Source: Clostridiales bacterium FE2011 (lineage in GTDB: Bacteria; Bacillota; Clostridia; Christensenellales; Aristaeellaceae). From it: a DNA stretch of 64,000 nt. Positions 59,026 to 64,000 of this stretch are shown here, piece after piece (the first letter of the stretch is position 1; every line of letters starts with the position of its first letter). Under the pieces are notes generated by a model that searched no databases, was not told the DNA's origin, and was given only the letters and a program-made list of their open reading frames with translations. Location: assembly GCA_017569305.1 (NCBI GenBank), contig CP069418.1, positions 868,001-932,000 of the forward strand, given 5' to 3'. The position numbers and the translations under genes are program-made.

Positions 59026-60275
59026 TCCACCGGTACCCCCAGCTCCACCAGCCGTGAGAACACCAGCCGCTCCAGCTCCGATTCCCGGATGCCCCGGATC
59101 ATGCTGATATACGTTTTGCCGTTGTAGGTCGCCACGGAGCAGTTGTTGGGATAGGTGTACTGGACGCCGATGACGAACTCAAACCGATCCACCAGCGGCT
59201 GCATGGCCTCCGGCACCGTCACAACACCCATGTTGGACAGGTTCAGGCAGCCTTTGTTTTCCCCGCTGAGCATATACACGCTGCGCATGCAGAGTGTCTT
59301 GATCGGCAGCGGGATCAGCCGCAGCAGCAGGTTCCGCTGCTGGTCCACGTTCTTGGCCACCCGTCCTGCCATCCGCTGGGGAATGGTTTCCGCCGCCAGC
59401 TGGTGTCCCATGAGGGAACAAATCTGTTCGTGGGTATATTCTCCCAGCCGCGGGTCAAACCCGATGTTCACCGCCAGGGTAAAATTCCGGAAAGTATTCA
59501 TCCCGAAGGTTTTACGCAGATTCACGGGAATAGTGATCTTCACCGGTCTGGCTCTCTTTCCCGTGCGGCCCTCTGCCAGCTGACGCTTCTCGATGGCCTC
59601 CGCCAGCACCGCGGCCAGGAACGCCGTGACGGTCACGCCCTGTTCATGCGCCTTTTCCTTCAGCTTATCCGCCGGCACAATGCCGGTGATGATATGCCGG
59701 AAGCGGTCTGCCTCCGGCGTTCCGCTCAGGCGGTAGGCGGTATCCTCCGCCCGGGACAGGCCCCGGGACGCGCCGCAGGACTGGAAGCAGTCCCGGGTCT
59801 CCTCCGCCTTCGGCTTGTCGTTGATATCCACAATATGCCCTTCCGGCGGAATCTCCGTGCCGTACTTCAGCGCCAGGTAACGGGCTGTGAGGTTTTTGAG
59901 CAGGATCAGTCCGCCCGTTCCGTCGGTCACGGAATGGAACACTTCCACGGCGATGCGGTTGTTGTAATACAGAAAGCGCACACAGCAGGTTCTCAGTTCC
60001 CTGCGCGTCATATGTGTGAGGGGATAGGCAAAGTCCTTCTGGCTCTTCGGTGCCTTCAGGATCGTCTCCAGGTAATACCAGAAAAAGCCTCTTCTCAGGC
60101 GAACAAAATAGGTTGGAAACCGGGGTTTCAGTGCTTCTATTGCCCGGTCCAGCACCTCTGGATCCACAGGCTCCTTCAGCGTGGCGGAAACCCGGAAAAC
60201 ATTGTTCCAGTTTTTCCGGATAATCGCCGGAAATATCAAGGCGGCATTGTCCAGCCGGTACCATTGCTTCTTCAT
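59007..60275 (-). CDS. Condensation-domain/alcohol-acetyltransferase-like acyltransferase
   Basis: 422 residues of the CoA-dependent acyltransferase/NRPS-condensation superfamily. The catalytic motif HxxxDG is intact in VEVFHSVTDGTGG (about residues 109-121), and the second family region PVNLRKTFGMNTFRNF (about 255-270) is present. It acts on acyl-CoA or carrier-bound acyl groups; substrates are unknown. GGAGGAAG precedes the ATG. Neighbours are a DUF6320 membrane protein downstream and, beyond the GH13 gene, an AMP-binding ligase that could supply acyl groups. The 3' end is part of the inverted-copy structure. Confidence 0.83.
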   Translation of the reverse strand: MKKQWYRLDNAALIFPAIIRKNWNNVFRVSATLKEPVDPEVLDRAIEALKPRFPTYFVRLRRGFFWYYLETILKAPKSQKDFAYPLTHMTRRELRTCCVRFLYYNNRIAVEVFHSVTDGTGGLILLKNLTARYLALKYGTEIPPEGHIVDINDKPKAEETRDCFQSCGASRGLSRAEDTAYRLSGTPEADRFRHIITGIVPADKLKEKAHEQGVTVTAFLAAVLAEAIEKRQLAEGRTGKRARPVKITIPVNLRKTFGMNTFRNFTLAVNIGFDPRLGEYTHEQICSLMGHQLAAETIPQRMAGRVAKNVDQQRNLLLRLIPLPIKTLCMRSVYMLSGENKGCLNLSNMGVVTVPEAMQPLVDRFEFVIGVQYTYPNNCSVATYNGKTYISMIRGIRESELERLVFSRLVELGVPVEIESNS

Positions 60276-60391
60276 TACTTCCTCCGGTATACAGGTCGTG
60301 AAAAAGCTGTCTTTTCACATATTGCATACACTTGGGGATGATATCACGATGCACTTTTCCCGTCAAACCAGGGAAAAGAAACACTATAGCA

Positions 60392-60422
60392 TTGTTAATT
60401 GTTCATTATTCATTGTTCATTG
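60392..60422. repeat. Heptad tandem repeat (TTGTTMA-like)4 next to an inverted gene-end copy
   Basis: TTGTTAA, TTGTTCA, TTATTCA, TTGTTCA, TTG; preceded by AAACACTATAGCA. It joins through TTGAT the left arm of the 60422-60462 inverted repeat, just like the array at 58960-58990. Confidence 0.9.
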
Positions 60423-60462
60423 ATGGCTTTATAAACGGTTCAAAACCGTTTATAAAGCCATC
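60422..60462. repeat. Inverted copy of the end of the GH13 gene
   Basis: Perfect 19-bp arms 60422-60440 and 60444-60462 with a 3-base tip. The right arm codes the last residues (WLYKRF) of the GH13 enzyme and the stop TGA lies at the tip, so the left arm is an inverted copy of the gene end placed after the stop. Confidence 0.92.
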
Positions 60463-62290
60463 TGAATCCGCCTGCCGGAACCTTGACAGATCCCGCCTTG
60501 CATCGGCGTCCGGTTTCCAGGTCGGTATACATGGTCTCGTCATGAATCCACGCGACCTGCGGCTCCTGGGAGAAGTTGAACACCGCCAGCAGTTTCTCTC
60601 CCAGGTAATACCGGCCGATGCCGAGCACCTGATCGTTGCCGGTATTCACAATCCAGACGTCCGCCCCGTCGTCAAAGACGCCGTACTGCTGCCGGAGCTG
60701 CTCCTGGCGTTTGATTTCCGCAAAGATCCTGCCTTCCGTGGTATCCGGATCCTTCCGCTTTTCCGCTTTCTGCCAGTCCATATCTCCCCGGTGCAGATAC
60801 CGGCTGTCTTCCGCCTTCAGCGGATCATCGTGATAAGCGTTGTCATTCTCCTGGGCAATCTCATCCCCGCTGTACAGCACCGGTACCCCGCTCAGGGTGA
60901 ACATAAGCGCGTGCAGCATGCCGTCCAGGCGGATGGCTTCCGTCAGTTCTTTTTCGTTGTTGTCCTTCCGTGCGCTTTCAATCCCGCACAGGGAGGCCGT
61001 TGTTCCGCAAAGGCGTGCATCCCCCAGCCGCGGATCGTCGTTGTACAGTTCTCCCCGTGCCCGGCTTCCCGGATACTTTCCGGTAAAATAGTCGTTCAGG
61101 TACCGCTTATGGGGCACCTGCTCCCAGGCAAAATTCCAGCGCAGGTAATCAAAATCCAGGCCCCAGCCGATGTCGTCATGGCAGCGCAGGTAATTGAGGA
61201 AGGTATACTGTCTCGGCAGCGCGAACACCTGTCCCAGCTGATGTCCCAGCAGTTTCACGTTCCGCGTGGCCACCGTGTGCCACAGGGAAGCCATCGTGGT
61301 CACGTTGTACAACAGGTGGCATTCCGGTTTCTGCACCGTGCCGAAGTAAGGCACCACCCGGCTGGGTTCCATCACCACTTCGCCCAGCAGCAGCGTACCC
61401 GGGCAGACGATCTCACAGACCATCCGCATCATTCTCACCAGCGTGTGTACCTGCGGCAGGTTCCGGCAGGTAGTTCCCGGCGCCTTCCAGATATAGGGCA
61501 CCGCGTCCAGCCGGATAATGTCCACGCCGTAGTTGCACAGGTTCAGCATGTTCTCCGTCATATCGTTGAAGACTACCGGATTGGCGTAGTTCAGGTCCCA
61601 CTGATAGGGATAGAACGTGGTCATCACGATCTTCCCGGCTTCCTCGCACCAGGTGAAATTGCCCGGTGCAGTCGTCGGGAATACCTGAGGCACGGTCTGT
61701 TCATACCAGTTGGGAATATCCCAGGTGTCATAGAAGAAATAGCGGCTCTGGTAGTCCGCTTCTCCCGCCTTTGCCCGCCGGGCCCATTCGTGGTCCTCGC
61801 TCGTATGGTTCATTACAAAGTCCAGGCACAGGGAGATGCCCTTCCCGTGGCAGTCCTCCGCCAGTTCCGCCAGGTCTTCCATGGTGCCCAGTTCCGGCTG
61901 AACCTTCCGGAAATCGCTCACCGCGTATCCGCCGTCGCTCCGTCCTTCCGGGCTTTCCAGCAGCGGCATCAGGTGCAGGTAGTTCACACCGCAGTCCTGC
62001 ACATAGTCCAGCCGTTTCCGGACACCCTGCAGCGTTCCGGCAAAAGCCTTCACGTACATCAGCATGCCGACCATGCTGTGTCCCCTGTACCAGGCCGGAC
62101 AGGCTTCCCGTTCCCGGTCGATCTTCCGGAGATTCTCCGGCCTGCTTTCCCACATGCGGTACAGCATTCCGGTAAAGTATTCCCACGCTTTTTTGTCCCC
62201 GTGATACAGTTCCATATACAGCCACTTCAGTTCATCCGCGTGACGCTCAAACCGTGCGGCAAATTCTTTATTCCACTCCTGATTGCTCAT
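60440..62290 (-). CDS. GH13 amylosucrase-like enzyme
   Basis: 616 residues. An N-terminal helical region (about 1-90) typical of amylosucrase/sucrose hydrolase (GH13_4) precedes the TIM barrel. Barrel motifs: DFVMNHTSEDHEW, VDIIRLDAVPYIWK with the nucleophile Asp, LLLGEVVM with the acid/base Glu, and CHDDIGWG with the third Asp; APGTTCRNLPQVHTL is amylosucrase-like as well. It may use sucrose to make glucans, or hydrolyse or phosphorolyse sucrose; sequence alone does not say. No signal peptide. The 3' end overlaps a perfect inverted repeat. Confidence 0.88.
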   Translation of the reverse strand: MSNQEWNKEFAARFERHADELKWLYMELYHGDKKAWEYFTGMLYRMWESRPENLRKIDREREACPAWYRGHSMVGMLMYVKAFAGTLQGVRKRLDYVQDCGVNYLHLMPLLESPEGRSDGGYAVSDFRKVQPELGTMEDLAELAEDCHGKGISLCLDFVMNHTSEDHEWARRAKAGEADYQSRYFFYDTWDIPNWYEQTVPQVFPTTAPGNFTWCEEAGKIVMTTFYPYQWDLNYANPVVFNDMTENMLNLCNYGVDIIRLDAVPYIWKAPGTTCRNLPQVHTLVRMMRMVCEIVCPGTLLLGEVVMEPSRVVPYFGTVQKPECHLLYNVTTMASLWHTVATRNVKLLGHQLGQVFALPRQYTFLNYLRCHDDIGWGLDFDYLRWNFAWEQVPHKRYLNDYFTGKYPGSRARGELYNDDPRLGDARLCGTTASLCGIESARKDNNEKELTEAIRLDGMLHALMFTLSGVPVLYSGDEIAQENDNAYHDDPLKAEDSRYLHRGDMDWQKAEKRKDPDTTEGRIFAEIKRQEQLRQQYGVFDDGADVWIVNTGNDQVLGIGRYYLGEKLLAVFNFSQEPQVAWIHDETMYTDLETGRRCKAGSVKVPAGGFRWLYKRF

Positions 62291-62430
62291 CTGTTACCCT
62301 CTCGTTTTTCTGTTTTCACTGTATATATTCTGTATTCTTCTTTTACCATTCTGCTTTATTTATAGCACACTTTACATTCCCGTACAAGACAACGTGCATT
62401 CACGTAAACACTATATAATTCTTCATTTCT

Positions 62431-62465
62431 CTTTCGGTTGCTTCACTTCGTGAAACAGCCGAAAG
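62431..62465. repeat. Imperfect hairpin in the GH13-ligase intergenic region
   Basis: CTTTCGGTTG (62431-62440) pairs with CAGCCGAAAG (62456-62465, one G-U) and TTCAC with GTGAA inside, tip TTC. Just left of it is AAACACTATATAATT, similar to the AAACACTATAGCATT before the 60392 array. The rest of 62291-62617 is AT-rich with no gene. Confidence 0.6.
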
Positions 62466-62490
62466 AAATTGTATGCACAACCGGCTTTTC

Positions 62491-62500
62491 ATGATATAAT
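62491..62500 (+). promoter_or_regulatory. Extended -10 element before the AMP-binding ligase
   Basis: TGATATAAT includes TATAAT (62495-62500) with the TGn extension; a TTGTAT 20 bases upstream is too far for a standard -35. It lies 118 bases before the start. Confidence 0.45.
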
Positions 62501-62617
62501 GAGATGATGCGGATTTCGGCATCGGGAAGATTTGATTTTTCTTATACGTTATTATTTTTTCCTTCCCTGCCGCCGTGTCAGAATATCGCTCTTGAACCGG
62601 AATGGAAGGAGGCTTTC

Positions 62618-64000
62618 ATGAGCAATCTTGACGCGCAGTCTGTTTGCAGCAGACTGGAAGCTGACCAAACGCTGGCCACCCTGTTCGACATCCTCCGGGA
62701 CTATGGTGAGGCCCCCGCTGCCTACTGGCTGGAAGGTGAACAGGAAAGAACCCGCTCCTATGCGGAAATGACCCTCCGGGCGGACGACTATGCCGCCTGC
62801 CTTAACTCCCTCGATCTTGAAGAAGGCTGGATCGGCGTTGCCGTGGACACCTGCCACGACTGGCCGTCTCTGTACTGGGGCATCATGCGCTCCGGACATA
62901 ACGCCCTGCTGCTGGACGCGTCCGCGCCCGACAACGTCATTCAGGGCCTGCTGGATGAAGCGCACTGCCGCCAGGTTATTTCCCTGAAACCCAGGGCCCT
63001 GTCCGGCAACGTCCGCCAGATCGACTTTAAAACCATCCGGGAAGCTCCGCGCACCATCGGTTTCACCCCTGTCTGGGGCGAATATACCGCCATGTGCACC
63101 AGCGGCACCACCGGCACCAGCCGCATCTTTGCCTACAACAGCAAGGCAATTTGCGCCCAGGCGCTGAACGCCTATGATCTTTTTAAGGTCAACCCCCGGA
63201 TTATCCACCCTGTGAACACCGGGCGTAAAACCCTGGCCTTCCTGCCCTTCCATCATGTGCTGGGATTCATGGGTAACATGATCCTTTCCATGTTCATGGG
63301 CACCGCCAACGTGTTCCTGCAGGATCGGACGCCCAACTCCATCCTGAACACCTGCCACCATTTCCCGCCGAACCTGCTGATCATGGTGCCCCTGGTAGGC
63401 AACAGCCTGGTTCGTTCCGTGGAAAAGGGACTGAAGAAAGAGAACAAGGCCAAGCAGAGCGCCTTTAAGACCCTGAAGGCCCTCTCCCTCGCCCGCCAGG
63501 CCATTTCTCCTGAAGCCGGCCTTAACTGGGCAGAAAAGTCCGCCTTTGCCGCGCTGAATGAGAAACTCATCGGCACCGAGGTGGATGTGGTCATCTTCGG
63601 CGGCAGCCATACACCGACTGAAACCCTGCGCACCCTGAATGCCCTGGGTTACTATACCGTCACCGGCTACGGCATGACGGAAACCGCCATCAACGGTTTC
63701 GAAAGGGAAATGTCCCTCAAGTACCGGCTGAACGGCTCCGTCGGTAAGCCCCTGCCCTCCGCTGAATACCGGATTGTCCCGGACAAGGAAGGCAGCAAAA
63801 CCGGCGAACTGCAGGTCCGCGGTTCCGGAATCCACTCCGGCCGGGTCATCAACGGCCAGATCCTCCCGCCCGACACAGTCGATGACGGCTGGCTGCCCAC
63901 CGGTGATATTGCCCAGCTGGACGCCACCGGCCGGCTGTATATCCGCGGCCGCCTGAAGGACGTCATCATTAACGAATCCGGCGAGAACGTCTATCCTGAT
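62618..64000 (+). CDS. AMP-dependent acyl-CoA/acyl-carrier ligase, partial
   Basis: 461 open codons from the ATG at 62618 to the right edge, no stop reached. AAGGAGG lies five bases before the start. It is an adenylate-forming (ANL) enzyme: A3 P-loop MCTSGTTGTSR (about residues 165-175), FLPFHHVLGF, A5 GYGMTETA, and the A7/A8 region TGDIAQLDATGRLYIRGRLKDVIINESGENVYPD (seen in parts: TGDIAQLD, GRLKDVIINE). The usual Lys after TSGTTGxS is Arg here. Because the sequence stops at A8, the C-terminal lid and any fused acyltransferase or carrier domain cannot be seen. It may supply the condensation-type acyltransferase at 59007-60275. Confidence 0.88.
   Translation, partial: MSNLDAQSVCSRLEADQTLATLFDILRDYGEAPAAYWLEGEQERTRSYAEMTLRADDYAACLNSLDLEEGWIGVAVDTCHDWPSLYWGIMRSGHNALLLDASAPDNVIQGLLDEAHCRQVISLKPRALSGNVRQIDFKTIREAPRTIGFTPVWGEYTAMCTSGTTGTSRIFAYNSKAICAQALNAYDLFKVNPRIIHPVNTGRKTLAFLPFHHVLGFMGNMILSMFMGTANVFLQDRTPNSILNTCHHFPPNLLIMVPLVGNSLVRSVEKGLKKENKAKQSAFKTLKALSLARQAISPEAGLNWAEKSAFAALNEKLIGTEVDVVIFGGSHTPTETLRTLNALGYYTVTGYGMTETAINGFEREMSLKYRLNGSVGKPLPSAEYRIVPDKEGSKTGELQVRGSGIHSGRVINGQILPPDTVDDGWLPTGDIAQLDATGRLYIRGRLKDVIINESGENVYPD

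Noticed and set aside
60332..62365. Open plus-strand frame of 677 codons
   Set aside because: Antisense to the GH13 gene; its length comes from codon bias of that gene.
1..64000. CRISPR array, insertion sequence, prophage or restriction-modification system
   Set aside because: No regularly spaced repeats of 24-40 bases and no transposase, integrase, phage structural or methylase/endonuclease genes were seen; the repeats found are short heptads, gene-end palindromes and one tRNA-flank duplication.

Overview
The window reads as one stretch of chromosome from an anaerobic, GC-rich member of the Clostridia. Supporting signs are strong AGGAGG-type ribosome sites, LuxS, ferredoxin-dependent 2-oxoacid oxidoreductase, Rrf2 and MerR regulators, DUF4317, and signal peptides of the MKK(I/L)VAL type. 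A rumen or gut Christensenellales/Aristaeella-like relative is my guess for the source; this is inference, not shown by a marker gene. I see no prophage, insertion sequence, CRISPR array, rRNA or replication origin.

Layout. 1-5994 (minus): late cobalamin assembly operon cobD-cbiP-cbiB-(Cys-rich small protein)-cobT-cobU-cobS, cut by the left edge. 6098-12521: alcohol dehydrogenase, short-chain dehydrogenase and flavoprotein (plus), alpha-L-rhamnosidase (minus), ribokinase-like kinase and VOC protein. Two of these units have MerR-type promoters with 19-bp spacers. 12485-12715 (minus): a very small basic protein whose reading frame runs through its own transcription terminator, as in ArfA/BrfA ribosome-rescue genes. 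12842-17863 (minus): ABC importer with two ATPases and a fused permease. 18079-19577: GNAT acetyltransferase and an AraC/GyrI regulator.

19680-35048 is a sulfur region. It holds cysK, then a methyltransferase-luxS-mccB-mccA operon for turning S-adenosylhomocysteine sulfur into cysteine, an Rrf2 repressor, a LysR regulator, and a ten-gene operon. The last encodes a Cys-rich exported peptide, an SsuABC-like importer, a four-subunit 2-oxoacid:ferredoxin oxidoreductase, a PaaK-like CoA ligase and an aminotransferase. Each of the three transcription or translation units carries a short upstream reading frame with Cys codons at a place where a stalled ribosome could switch expression: an anti-Shine-Dalgarno element before cysK, and intrinsic terminators before the other two. 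I infer a local cysteine-sensing attenuation network.

35266-39627: membrane glycolipid-type operon (E2/CAT-like protein, YbhN-like flippase/synthase, GT4 glycosyltransferase, GtrA, PlsC-like protein), with catalytic residues missing in two members. 39679-41228: DUF4317 protein and tRNA-Arg(CCU), with a degenerate duplicate of the tRNA 3' end. 41420-50251: GH2 glycosidase, then a sugar operon (RbsB-RbsA-RbsC importer, lyxose-isomerase-like protein, PfkB kinase, class II aldolase). 50650-58916: 2H phosphoesterase, YbaK deacylase, autoregulated MerR regulator, DUF2142 membrane protein, AlkZ-related protein, SUV3-like RNA helicase and DUF6320 protein. 59007-64000: condensation-type acyltransferase, amylosucrase-like GH13 enzyme and the start of an AMP-binding ligase. 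The acyltransferase and GH13 genes both end in an unusual structure: the last 16-19 bases of the gene are repeated in inverted form right after the stop codon, followed at once by TTGTTMA heptad repeats.
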